Source: Procambarus clarkii (taxonomy: Eukaryota; Arthropoda; Malacostraca; Decapoda; Cambaridae). Taken from it: a stretch of DNA of 64,000 nucleotides. The notes beneath the pieces were generated by a model. The model was not told where the DNA came from. It did no database searches and saw only the letters and a program-made list of their open reading frames with translations. How positions within the stretch are numbered: the stretch's first letter is position 1; every line of letters begins with the position of its first letter. Of this stretch, positions 21,984-33,647 are shown piece by piece. A program made the translations under genes and the position numbers. The stretch covers positions 29,319,835-29,383,834 of the forward strand of contig NC_091195.1 in NCBI RefSeq assembly GCF_040958095.1, written 5' to 3'.

Positions 21984-22001
21984 TGGTGCACAGCGGTGGT
22001 T
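21984..22001 (+). promoter_or_regulatory. E4 primer-binding-like site
   Basis: TGGTGCACAGCGGTGG begins two bases after the LTR end. Position and the TGG start fit a tRNA primer-binding site. I could not assign the tRNA. Confidence 0.6.
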
Positions 22002-24427
22002 TCAACAATTTTGTTTGAAATTGTTGAAAGGCTCACGCGTCTAGCCATTCGAACACGTGCGTAGATGCTAAGGAGACAGCCGTGGGCCAGGATTAGCAGT
22101 GCGCCTCACAAGTGTGTTTGAGTGGGGATTGGCGAATCTTGGGTCATGCGGGCTGATATGATTAAGGTTTAGTTAGTAAGATTAGGCTGTTAAGGTTTAT
22201 TGAATAGGAGACCGCTCCGAGTTGATTGGACTGGGTACCATACTCGACCCATTGCAATTAATTCAGAGGTGTTGGGAGCCGCCATACTCTCAACAGCAGT
22301 TCCTTGTGGGCTGTCTGGGCGGATATATCTGTGGGACGCCAGGAGATAGGTCCGAGGGCGTTATTAGACGACCCAAAACACTAGGAAAAACGGAAATCCG
22401 TGAAGGGCGTTGCGGCCTCCGAGGGACGGACTAGTAACCTACCTAGCAGCGATTGAACAACTAAGTGATCGCACACTTAGTGGAGGTTGAGTCGTCCCTA
22501 GTCGTAATTGTTGCTGAAAGCTGCGTGTCGCTCTGTTAGAACCTAGATGGTCGAGACCCCTAGGCGAGGTGTGGTACGGCGAGCCGGTAGGTTATCTTGA
22601 GATGATTTCGGGGCTTTAGTGTCCCCGCGGTCCGGTCCACGACCAGGCCTCCACCCCCAGGAAGCAGCCCGTGACAGCTGACTAACACCCAGGTACCTAT
22701 TTTACTGCTAGGTAACAGGGGCATAGGGTGAAAGAAACTCTGCCCATTGTTTCTCGCCGGCGCCTGGGATTGAACCCAGGACCACAGGATCACAAACCCA
22801 GCGTGCTGTCCACTCGGCCGACCGGCTTGTAATTGCTCCGGTAGGAGCAATTATAAGATTAAGTCGAGTGTATCTTTGAATTAAGTATACTTAAATTTAT
22901 AAAGTAATTCCGTTTATTTGCGTTGTTCTAGAGATTAATTTTTTTTCCTTACATTCAATCCCCGGTTAAAAAAAAATTCCCAAGTGTTTAGCATTTTCTT
23001 GCATATTAGGCTAAGTGCGTACATTAAGTTTTGCTATTCCCTGTTGTATTAGTCTAAGTCAGAGGTGTGGTTTTCTAGAGCGTAGTTAATCCTCTGGACT
23101 TAGGGCTATATGTCGGTCACTATAGTAAGTGAAGGAGTTTGTTAAGGGATAGTAATTTTCGTGTAAATGTTTAATAGGGTCCGTGGAATATTTCTCAGTA
23201 TTTCGGGATAAGTTTTCGGCTAAGTCAATGTCGGAAAGTCGTTAACTGTAATTAATTTGTATTCGCGGGTAATGTATATGATCTGGGTATCATTAGGATT
23301 CCCCAGTCGATGCGGATGATATTATTCTAGTGTTTACCAGTAAGACGGTAGGATTGTGTTTTTAGACTTAGAATTCTGTTTTCAGTAGAAACGTAGGTGG
23401 AAAATTTTCTAAGTCCAGCTTGGGCTAGAATCTGACTTTTTGGCGGAAATTCGAATTTTCATGTTTCGTGTATATTCTGGGGCCAGTATTACCCTCTAGT
23501 GCGCGCAAGGGACGTAATTCTGTTCTTAAGCATTAAACAGTGATAATTACATTTTTGCCGAATTAAGTTATTTTTCGAGAAAATCGTGTTGTAATTTTGT
23601 CAGAGTCCACTTGAGGTGAAAATCTCGGATTTTGACGAAAATTCGAATTAGTGAGTGTTGAAACCGCCCGATGTGTCAGCGTTGTTCTGTATACAACGTC
23701 AGTAGTAAATAATAACTTATTTATATCTGGGAACGAGAAACCCAATTTTTTGCGAATTAAAGGAGTTTTGTGATATTTGGGGTGATAGAATTTTTTTTTC
23801 CCCCGGAGTCAGAAAAATTGGCAGAGTCCAGCATTTGAGTAAAAACGCAGTTTTTTATAAAAATTCAATTTTTGGTAAGCAAATATATGTCCTGGGTGTC
23901 TATATTAATTGCTAGAGCGGTTTATTAACGTAAAACTAGTTATTTTCCTTCAGAACAAAAATTTTGATTTTTCAGCGTTTAAGCGAAAAAGCGCGGGACT
24001 TAGTTTTTTTTCAGCGCAGCTGGTCCCGCTCCATCAGTCATCAGTGGCCACGCTGCTCACTTCAACTGCGTTTAGTATTCAAGTACAGTAAATATTCTTT
24101 ATTAATCCATCACGAGTGCTGCGCGTTAGTTGCGTTATCATTTAAATTGTTTTATATAAATTAGATTCTTTAATTTTTTTTAACGTAAAGGACTTAGGTT
24201 TCAGCAATAGAACTGCGGGATATTTCACGGTCAGACACGAGTGCGGGGCAGACACTCATTCACCGAATTCACTTCAGCGATTCTCTCGATAAATCAGTGT
24301 ATTTCCTATTTTGGGAATTTAGTAATTTTCTCTTGGAAAAGAGTTGTGATTTTTTTTATTATTTGTGTAAGATCACGGTTGTAGTGAGTCCGGGTCGAGG
24401 GTGTACTAAAGGGTAGTTACAAGAGAC
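22002..24427 (+). other. E4 leader, non-coding
   Basis: Long untranslated leader before gag with only short ORFs. It contains the SINE at 22592-22837. Bases 23000-24000 hold several short T-rich and A-rich runs and no domain. Confidence 0.6.
22592..22837 (-). repeat. tRNA-derived SINE
   Basis: On minus, a tRNA-like head occupies 22826-22756 with an A-box-like GGCCGAGTGG and a B box GGTTCAATCCC in a perfect T-arm (CTGGG/CCCAG). A 100-base body and a 3' end near 22592-22650 follow. The 3' end resembles the 3' end of the LINE fragment at 61205-61808. CCGGTAGG at 22584-22591 and again at 22838-22845 looks like a target duplication. The head would act as an RNA polymerase III promoter. Confidence 0.85.
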
Positions 24428-24451
24428 GTGGGACACCAGAAACCTCAGGAA

Positions 24452-26199
24452 ATGTTTAACCCAGACAGTGACCAGTCAGTGGGGACCAGTGGGAGTGGAA
24501 GTGTAGAGGACAGCACCTCTTCCAACACCACGGGGAACCGCTCAGGTAGCTCAGCTGACGTCACAGGTGGGGTCAGTGGGACTGAAGCGACGAGTTCACG
24601 GGTTCCACATGGGACTGGGCAGTCGAGGGTATCTTTCCATCCCAGTAGAGATACGATTATTGACATGAGTGGGGAGTCTTGCGAGGAGTCGTCCCAAGAG
24701 TGGGGAGCTCGTCTTGGGTTCCCCCACAAATAACATCGACGCCATGCCAACAGGGCAGTCAGGGAGCTGGACAAGGGGCTTCAGTTAGTACAGAAGGATG
24801 TCCCACTTCGGTCAGTAGAGAACACCACCAGCAACCCGTTCAACGGGAACAGGAACAGCCCCACCAACAGCAGGAACTGCCCCATATAACACCAATACCA
24901 CAACACCTAGGTACACCTCATCCGTCACTACAACAACCCCAACCCCACCTCCCATACCTACCCCATCCTCAATTCCCATACCAATCCCATCCTCAATTCC
25001 CATACCAACCCTTCCCCCAACCCCAGGCCACTCCATACCCATTCCAACCCCAGGCCACCCCATACCCATTCCAACCCCAGGCCACCCTATACCCATTCCA
25101 ACCCCAGGCCACCCCATACCCATTCCAACCTCAGGCCACCCCATACCCATCCCAATTCCAGGCCACCCCATACCCATTGCAACCTCAGGCCACCCACCCC
25201 ACACCTCAACCCCAACCTCAATCCACACCCCAACCTGAGGCCACCCACACCATACCTCAGCCCCAACCCCAACCCGAGGCCACCCACACCATACCTCAAC
25301 CCCAACCTCCATCCACACCCCAACCCCAGGTCACCCACACCGTACCTCAACCCGAACCCCAACCTCAACCCAGTTCCCAACCCCAGGGCCCGACCACTGC
25401 CAGTGGCCCCGCGTCATATAAACCGGGAATTGTGAGTCTGATTCCCGAGTTGACTCTGCCGACACTCAGAGGTAAGGAGTTGCCGCTTATTAAGGTGGAA
25501 CGCAACCGCCGAGTGGAAGACTGGCTTTGTGAGATTAGTTCGATGCTGGAGGCTGTCCCAGAGGATAGTTCGAAAATTACTCTTGCTATGGGGGCTTGCG
25601 TGGACGTAGCCGGTCCACTGGCGAGACTGACAGAGTTTCAGCACCTGACGACTTGGCCACAGTTTTTCCAAGCGATTAGGGACAGATTCAAGGAAAAGGT
25701 GTCAGAAGATGAGGCCCATTTTTATCTCCAGTCACTTAAGAGGGATGACCGCAGCACTGTCAAGGATTTCGGGTCAATATTAAAGAGCAGGGTTGACGAC
25801 CTCACTAAGGAACTGGGGTTAGATTCGAGTCAGGCAGAGCGATTCGCTAAACAATTGTTCTGCAAAATGTTACCTTCTGATATGGGGCCATTGTTACTTG
25901 CGATGGGAGCGGTTGTGAGTTATAAAGACCTAGTCCAAAAGGCCGCCACAGCCCTAGACAGGCAGACGCGCGCAGGGACATCGGGCACTCAGTTGTCGCC
26001 ATACGTAGAGGCGTTAAATAAAGGCGAGGGAGCCAAGCCGAGTAACTGTGGCGCGGGTTCATCAGGCGGGAAGCAGCCCTCAGCTGCAAGTTCGAGCCAC
26101 CCTGTGCGGGGTAACAACAGAGATCCGCGGAGGTGTTACTCCTGCGGGAAGCGCGGGCATATACAGAAGGACTGTAAAGTCACTATTACAAAAGCATGA
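24452..26199 (+). pseudogene. gag: E4 Gag with Pro/Gln repeat domain
   Basis: The N-terminal part (from ATG 24452, Ser/Thr/Gly-rich) is in one frame to 24733. The main part is in the -1 frame from 24679 to 26199, so one frameshift separates them unless the start lies elsewhere. The main part has a low-complexity Pro/Gln domain at 24840-25400, including about five copies of a nine-residue QATPYPFQP unit and then TIPQPQPQPEATH-type repeats. A capsid-like region follows at about 25430-25960. One zinc knuckle near 26130-26175 (CYSCGKRGHIQKDC) closes it. Gag forms the particle. The stop overlaps pol, which is in the +1 frame. Confidence 0.8.
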
Positions 26200-28924
26200 A
26201 AGCATGCAGGCTCCTAGTGATGGGAGGCCTACTTTTGAGGTGAAAGTGGAAGGTGTAAAATTGACAGCTTTTGTTGATACAGGAAGCCAGGCAACGGTAA
26301 TTAAAAAGTCAGCCTTCAGCAATTTTAAGTATGCACGTCTTAAACGTTGCGCAAAGACATTAACAGCGGTCAATGGGGAAAAGATTGAGATCGTAGGCCA
26401 AGGTACAGTTAATTTTGAGATTGATGGGGAATTGCAGCCTCACACATGTACGATCGTAGAGAACCTTGATTTTCCTGGTCACATCTTAATGGGAACTGAT
26501 TTTCTGTCGCGATTTGATTATTCCTTGTCTGCTCAAAAAGGGGCTAGGAACTGCAGGTTGCAGTTGGGACAGACTTCCTACCCAGTGGAGATGATCGACC
26601 ATCCCCCAGTTGTAGCTTCAATTAAGAGGAAGCTGAAATATAATGCGCACTATCCAAAATTGATTTTTAAGTCTCTTCCAGACACAGTTAAGAGGTCATG
26701 CGCATTGCATGCATTGACCAAACAGAGTTGCCCACCACATTCTGTTAAATTTATTAAAGTAGCCGTGGGACGTCACTTCCAACCAGGTACCACCCTTCAG
26801 GTGGCTGGGAGATGTGATAGCTTATTAATTCCTCATCACTTAATTGTAGTGCTCGATAAAGGTGCACTCATTCCAGTTGTCAATCTTTCACATAAGACTT
26901 TTCGCTTCAGGGCAGGTGATAGGGTATCTCAGGGAACCATGGTGGAGGACACAGAAATCTTTCACCATGAGTCAGCTGAGACGCCAACCGTCACTGCACA
27001 ATGTAGTGCATTGCACATGTTAGATACGAGAACTCCATCCAAAGTACAATACGAGACGAGAAATGTTGCACAGAATGTAGAAGTAGAAAAATTAATTTCA
27101 GCACTAGATTTGCAACATGTTACACAGGCGGATAGGAAGGCACTGAGAGGAGTTTTACGAAAATTCCCGAAATTGTTTGCGACAGAGGATGACCAGATTG
27201 GTCTCCTTGATAAGATCGAGCACACCATTCCAACTGGTGATCATTTGCCTGTGTACACGAGACAGTGGAGGTTGCCGGAACAGGCAAAGAACGTTATCAG
27301 GGAGGAGTGCCAGAAAATGTTGAGACAGGGCGTAATAGAGCCTAGTACGTCACCGTGGCTCTCTCCTGTTGTGCTAGTTCGGAAACCGGACGGTAGTTAT
27401 CGTTTCTGTGTTGACTACCGGAAGGTGAACGAATTAACTAAGGGTGATGTGTATCCGTTGCCCCGAATACAGGGGATAATAGATCAATTTGGTGCTGCTA
27501 AGTATTTCTCAACTCTTGACGCAAAATCGGCGTATTGGGCGATTCCGGTGGCAGAACAAGATAGGGAAAAAACAGCATTCTCGGATGGTAGGCACACTTA
27601 TCAATTCCGTAGGATGCCGTTTGGTTTGAAGACAGCGCCCTCGTCGTTTCAGAGGGCCATCAACTTCATCCTTAGTCCGGTCCTGGGTAGGCATTCTTTA
27701 GCGTACCTGGATGATGTTGTGATATATTCCAGGACGTTTGAGGAACACCTACGGGACTTGACTGAGACTTTGAAGTTGTTAGATCAGGCAGGTTTCAGGC
27801 TGAATGTTCAGAAGTGCACCTTGGCGGCTCAGAAATTCAAATTTCTGGGGTTCCAGGTGTGCCCAGACAGTATCCGACCTGACCCAGATTCTTGCCGCTC
27901 CATTGCTGATATGCCTACTCCAAGGACAGCAAAGGACGTGCGTAGGTTCTTGGGGGCGGCCGGATATTTTCGTCGTCATATTGAAGGTTTCGCTGGCATT
28001 TCAGCACCCCTGACTGATCTGACAAAGAAAAATGCGAAGTTTGTGTGGAAATCTGAACATGACGAGGCCTATCGCAAACTGAAAGACCAACTGATCACGA
28101 CACCGGTATTGGCTATTCCTGATTTTGAGAAAGAGTGGGAGGTGCACACTGACGCCAGCGGTAGAGCTATTGGCGGGTGCTTAATTCAGCGAGATGCAGA
28201 TAATTTACCCCATCCAATAGCCTGTTTCAGTAGGAAGGTCAAAGGACCTGAAGTTCGTTATTCAGCTACGGATCGGGAGGCACTGGCTGTAGTAGAATCA
28301 GTTAGGTATTTCGAGCCTTACCTATTTCAGCGGCACTTTGTAATCAACACAGACCATCGAGCGTTAACACACATATTTAAAAAGCGAACAAAATGCCCAC
28401 GAATGTCACGCTGGTCTCACGAACTTTCGGCCCACTCATTCCAGATCTTGTACAAGCCTGGTCCAGCACATGTTGTGCCAGATACGCTAAGTAGGAACAT
28501 AGCGGCAGTTCAAATTAATGAAAATATTGAAACCATTCCATCAGATAAAATGAGAGAATACCAGATGAGTGAGCCTAGATGGAAAGAAATTATTGAGTAT
28601 TTAGAAGGAGGAAAATACCCAAAAACGAAAAAGAATTTACCTATTCATGATTTTGAGATGAAACAGGGCGTCCTGTATTATGTTAATAGCCAGAATGATA
28701 GGGCAGTATTTCAACTAGTTATTCCGGACGCGTTGCGGTCATCAGCGTTAAAGCTTGTGCATGCTTCAAAAATTGCAGGGCATCCGGGGATCTTTAAAAC
28801 GCACTTAAAAGCAAAGTCTCTATTCTATTTCCCAGGATTACTTTCTGAAGTAATCAATTTCGTGAAGTCGTGCCCTCGTTGCCAGAGGAGGAAAGGTACA
28901 AGCCCCACTTCAGGAATTTCCTGA
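26048..28924 (+). pseudogene. pol: E4 Pol part 1: protease, RT, RNase H, integrase finger
   Basis: Open frame overlapping gag by 150 bases in +1 register. Protease motif FVDTGSQATV is near 26265. RT has the KPDGSYRFCVDYRKVN block near 27385, RMPFGLKTAPSSFQR near 27610 and YLDD near 27704. RNase H has HTDASGRAIGG near 28145 and NTDHRALTH near 28345. The integrase HHCC finger (H-X3-4-H..C-X2-C) is near 28760-28890. The frame ends at a stop at 28922-28924. The integrase continues in another frame, so one frameshift near 28895 breaks an otherwise complete pol. Confidence 0.92.
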
Positions 28925-29933
28925 AATTCGTGAACCGTTAGATCGTGTGGGGGCCGATTTGATTGATTTACATCACAGTCATTCAGGTAACAGATACGTG
29001 TTGGTGCTAGTTGACCTTCTGTCTAGGTACACTACACTAGTTGCATTGCCTCAGAAGGATTCTCGTACGGTTGCAGATGCGTTCTTGCGTAGGTTCGTTA
29101 CTGTATTCGGACCTCCTAAAGTTTTAGTCTCTGACCGGGGTCAAGAATTCAATGGGAATATATTTAGAGAAGTTTGTAAGATTTTAGAGACAACTTCGGC
29201 TTTTACAACAGCCTACCACCCACAAGCAAACGGAATGACGGAACGGACTAACCGTTCAGTCAAGGATATGCTTGCAATCCTTGCTGAGCATGACGCAAAC
29301 ACCTGGGATGAACACCTACCCTATGTTCAGTTCGCCTTGAATACTGCCATCCACCAATCAATTAACACCCAACCACTTCATTTGTTTACTGGTAATTCAT
29401 GCAATTTCCCCTCAGGTCTGCTTAACAGACATAATGTTGCATACGGGGAGGACTATCCTTCAGAGGTCCTTGGAAAAATGAGAAATGCTTGGAATATTGC
29501 AGCTGAAGCGTCCAAGAAGGCACGGACTCGGTATGCTCATTTTTATGACAAGAAAGTGCGCCCTCTTGAGTTGACGGAAGAAAGCCTCGTATTGAGAGTG
29601 AATGAGGTTGCGCCCGCCAATCAGAGCATGAAACTAGCTCCGAGGTGGCGAGGACCATATAGAGTAATTAAAAGGGCGGGGCCGGTTAATTTTGTTATAA
29701 AAGGAGTATTCGAGGACCAGGTGGAAAGGACAATTCATGTAAATAAATTGAAACATTATCATGCTAGAGAGGAATTAGAACTGCCTTCAGCGGGTCTAGT
29801 TCCTGACTCAGCAGTGCTGACTCATGGCTTCACCGACGAGTCAGAGGACGAGGATGACCCTCTGTCATCGCTCATCAGTAGTCAGGTGCAGTCTCGCCAC
29901 CCTATGGTGACGAGATCTCGCGCTATACAGTAA
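28896..29933 (+). pseudogene. pol: E4 Pol part 2: integrase core and C-terminus
   Basis: Frame 0 continuation of pol after the frameshift. The catalytic D is in GADLIDLHHS, the second D in VSDRGQEFN near 29132 and the E in GMTERTNRS near 29240. The C-terminus has a GPYRVIKR module near 29650 and an acidic tail ending ..MVTRSRAIQ. There is no stop within this part, so the element carries essentially one lesion in pol. Confidence 0.9.
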
Positions 29934-30867
29934 AGTAACTTCCTTGGTTAGTATAATTTAGTATTCATTAGATTTTCCTGTAAAGGCAATGAGATGTACT
30001 ATGTCTATACTTGACTCAGGTAGCAACTTTTACCGTGCTCTGGGGTTCCACCTCCACCAAACCCAGAGTATATCTATGCTTCCGCTGTGTTGTGTCTGTC
30101 TGTTCCCAGGTCTGATTGGTACACCGACCCAGTTGTTCCAGCCATACGTGAACCCTTGTCTGTAAAGACCGAGGGGGAAGGCACGTTACTCAAAGCCCTC
30201 CCCCCACCAGACCCAGTAACCCATACATCAGATACTTTCGGGATGAGTGACTATCCAAGAGTCACCCGGCCGACGCCTCACGTCACTAACGAGGTTGTCA
30301 GGGCCAGCGAGCTGTCCACATTTAGCAGTCACCAGAGGTGCCATACAACGCCGGGGTAGCTGTCTCGAGATCACCACTACCCACCTGCTGCGTCATCAAG
30401 ACTGCAGCCATTCCAGCAGTGTTGGAGGAGAGGTCAAGAAATGGAAAGCGCGAAGCAGTACTCAAGAATTTCGCCGGAAGATTAATGATTGCGTCATCTG
30501 AAGTAACAAGAAAGCGGAACTAAGGCGGTCACAGGTGGAAGGCATGGTTTCCCTACAGAGTACCGGGACTCGCCAATAGAAGGTCGCAAAATTGTCTCCT
30601 TTGGCCTAAAGTCGGCGGTACGAGGGTATACACAGTTGGTGTTTACGGCCTAGTAACTTGGTGACATCAAGAAACGTCTGAGATGACGTGAGCAATGATG
30701 GAAGACGAGATTCACCTGTTCTGCAAACCAGCAACCCGCCTCTACGACCTTCTGACACCACTCCTGTTACGAGACACTTTTGGTACACCCAGTCCTGCTC
30801 TGCTGTGGTCATCTGCGCCGTCAAGTTTAACATCAAGACTGCCGTGTGAACTGTGCCAAAGGAGACA
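29934..30867 (+). other. E4 3' region, before LINE D
   Basis: Non-coding or unrecognised. The ORFs at 30087-30359 and 30695-30877 are short and without a domain. I see no transmembrane protein that would suggest an envelope gene. Confidence 0.5.
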
Positions 30868-32553
30868 AGTCACTTGAACTCCAAACCTTCCCAGATATTC
30901 TAAAAAAAAGCGAGAGTAACGCCTGACCACAAATGTGGTAATCTCACAGATGTTAACAACTACAGACCTATATCTATCCTGCCAAACTTGTCAAAAAATT
31001 TTGGAAAACTAATCTATAAGCAGCTTTACTCATATCTAGCCAAACTCAATATACTTAGCCCTTGCCAATATGGCTTCAGACCCCAAAAAAGCACTAACGA
31101 TGCACTTATTAGTATGCTTAACTCGATTCATACAGCTCTTGATAAAAATGAGTTCCCTGTTGGGTTGTTTGTGGACCTGCGTAAAGCTTTTGATACTGTC
31201 AACCACCAAAACCTTCTTCTTAAATTACATCATTATGGAGTCAGAGGACACTCCCTACAATACCTCAAATCCTACCTTACTGACAGGCTCCAATATGTTT
31301 CTGTGAATAATACAATTTCTCCCACCCTACCCATCAACATTGGTGTTCCCCAGGGCAGCATACTTGGCCCTCTCCTCTTTCTCATCTACATTAATGACCT
31401 TCCAAATGCCTCCCAACACCTCAAACCAATTCTATTTGCTGACGACACAACCTTCATTTACTCCAGTCCTGATCCCCTTGCTCTAAATGCCACAGTAAAT
31501 ACTGAGCTAAATAAAGTCCATCTGTGGCTAACTGCCAACAAACTCACCCTTAACATTGACAAAACCTTCTATATTCTGTTTGGCAATAAATCCTCTAATC
31601 AAATAAATCTCAAAATAAACAATACCCAAATTTGTAACAAATTAGATGGCAAATTCCTTGGCATTCTCATTGACCACAAGCTGAATTTCCAGGGACACAT
31701 TCTAAACATATCAAAAAAAGTTTCAAAAACTGTGGGCATTCTTTCTAAGATCAGATATTATGTACCACGCCCTGCCCTGGTGACTCTCTATTACTCCCTT
31801 ATCTATCCATATCTCAACTATGGTATTTGTGCTTGGGGCTCTACTACCCAAAATCACTTACGTCCTCTAATTACTCAACACAAAGCTGCTATTAGGACAA
31901 TATCCAATTCTGGCCCCAGACATCACTCGGTACCCCTACTTAAATCTCTGAATATGTTAGACATTAAGTCACTGCACATTCTCTCATGTGTATTATACAT
32001 ATATAAAACGCTAAACTATAATGCCAATCCTGATCTCAAAAGCTTCATAGAAGGTTGTATCAGAACCCATGAGCATCACACCAGAAATAAATACAGTTTT
32101 GATATTCCTAGAGTACGACTTAATCAAACTAGAAATGCTCTACAAATCAAGGGGCCCAGAATGTGGAATGACCTTCCCAACCATGTTAAAGACTGTACCT
32201 CTCTCAACCAGTTTAAGTTAAAAGCGAAGCTATACCTAATAAATTCCCTGTAACCTACCTTACCCTTCTATTGTCAACCAATGTCTATTTTTTTCTTTAA
32301 AGAGCGCTGTTTGTCGACATAATTGTATTTGTGCTGCTTTTTCATCTATGTTTTCATTTCTTGTTTTCATTCTACTCATTATGCTCAATTAGTATTAAGC
32401 TTGTCATTTAAGTTTATCATGCCCGAAACGCTTTGCGTAATAGTGGCTTTAGGCATTGTATGTACTAGCTCTACCTATAAGTCAACCAATCCTTGTAAAA
32501 ATTTATTGTATGTATGTACCTTACCTAAATAAAATTGTATTGTATTGTATTGT
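30868..32553 (+). mobile_element. LINE D, young 5'-truncated copy
   Basis: 5'-truncated copy of the 43501-46953 LINE, nearly identical to it including the (TTGTA)n tail. The ORF at 30988-32253 (421 residues) keeps the RT from NYRPIS.. through FADD to the C-terminal ..KAKLYLINSL. One extra A in a run near 30903 shifts the frame of the few upstream codons. The 3' UTR hairpin is near 32425-32440. It inserted into E4 after E4 had entered G2. Confidence 0.92.
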
Positions 32554-33633
32554 GATTGATATGAAGACGTGTGGATTGTCGAGAGCAAGATCAATGGCCG
32601 AAGTAACAGTATTCTACAGCTGTCACTTGGCACTCCGCTCTACTACACTGTCGTCATTCAAGAGTACCGGATGGGAGTACAAGAGGACCAGGTATTGATG
32701 TCTACACATGGGAAGAAGCAAGATCGACACCGTCATCGTCAGCGACTACATTCAGCATCCAGCACTTTCGATTTTTTTTTCTCGATTACTCAATATGAAC
32801 AATTGATACAAACAACAAAGTTAGCTCTGAACATCTGTGTAAAGAATATCTGGACACTTTTGTTTAAATGTTGAAAAACAGATTTAAAATAAACATTCTG
32901 GTATAATGATATATGAAAATTTTACTCTATAAATTGGTCAGTAATCAAAATCGAAGCCCCTGTGACATTGTTTAAGCCCAGAACAAACGGTTATGGAAAA
33001 TTATGTTGTGCTATTTTTTCAGAATGTTTGAACACAGGAGAGGCAGACCAATAGAAACATTGACACTCTTACAGTGAGTGCAAACACTTGGCTGTACAGT
33101 CAGCTAAAACCTGTGATATAGTATAGGATTTTTTTTTATATTTTTAGATACATGTAATAAACGTTAGGTGTGTTCCTTAGCATGTCAAGGTTGACATTGA
33201 GTGGGGAGTGGTCGGTACACAGATGTGAACTTGACAGTTCAGTAGTACGCTCCCGGACGACTGAAAGTTCAGTCTGAAGATATAACTTTGTTTATGTTTG
33301 AGCACGGTGTGGCCGGCTCTAGAGGACACATGAACTTGGCTAGTGAAGAGCCAAGAGATTTTAATAGCTAGTCTTTGATGTTAGAGTAGGGACATGTTAT
33401 TTAGCTGTATCAGTAAAGGTAGGATGTATGTTTCCTGATGTTGGAGGATTGCTGTCAGTTGACAGCTGAGAAATTTATGAAGTTTGAACATGTTTATTAT
33501 GATGTTGGACTCTATTAATTGTCAAATTTTCTTAGTTAGGTTAGCTTTTGTTTGTGGCATGAGTTGAATTGTGGGTTTGGATACTAAACCTCGTTATTTT
33601 TAACAAATTAACAAGGTTTACTAAGTGCTTGTG
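32554..33633 (+). other. E4 3' region, after LINE D
   Basis: AT-rich non-coding sequence between LINE D and the polypurine tract. No domain recognised. Confidence 0.5.
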
Positions 33634-33647
33634 TGGGGGGGGGGGGT
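33634..33647 (+). promoter_or_regulatory. E4 polypurine (G-run) tract
   Basis: A run of about 13 G ends one or two bases before the 3' LTR start TGTAACA, the expected place for plus-strand priming. It is unusually pure G. Confidence 0.75.

Noticed and set aside
22756..22826. Stand-alone tRNA gene
   Set aside because: The tRNA-like head is followed by a SINE body and LINE-like tail with a flanking duplication, so it is a SINE head.
25010..25190. CRISPR-like array
   Set aside because: The repeats are contiguous nine-codon units inside a gag ORF with no spacers, in a eukaryotic context.
24812..25380. Minus-strand Gly/Trp/Val-rich ORFs
   Set aside because: They are antisense of the Pro/Gln repeat of E4 gag; the repeat period keeps the opposite strand open.
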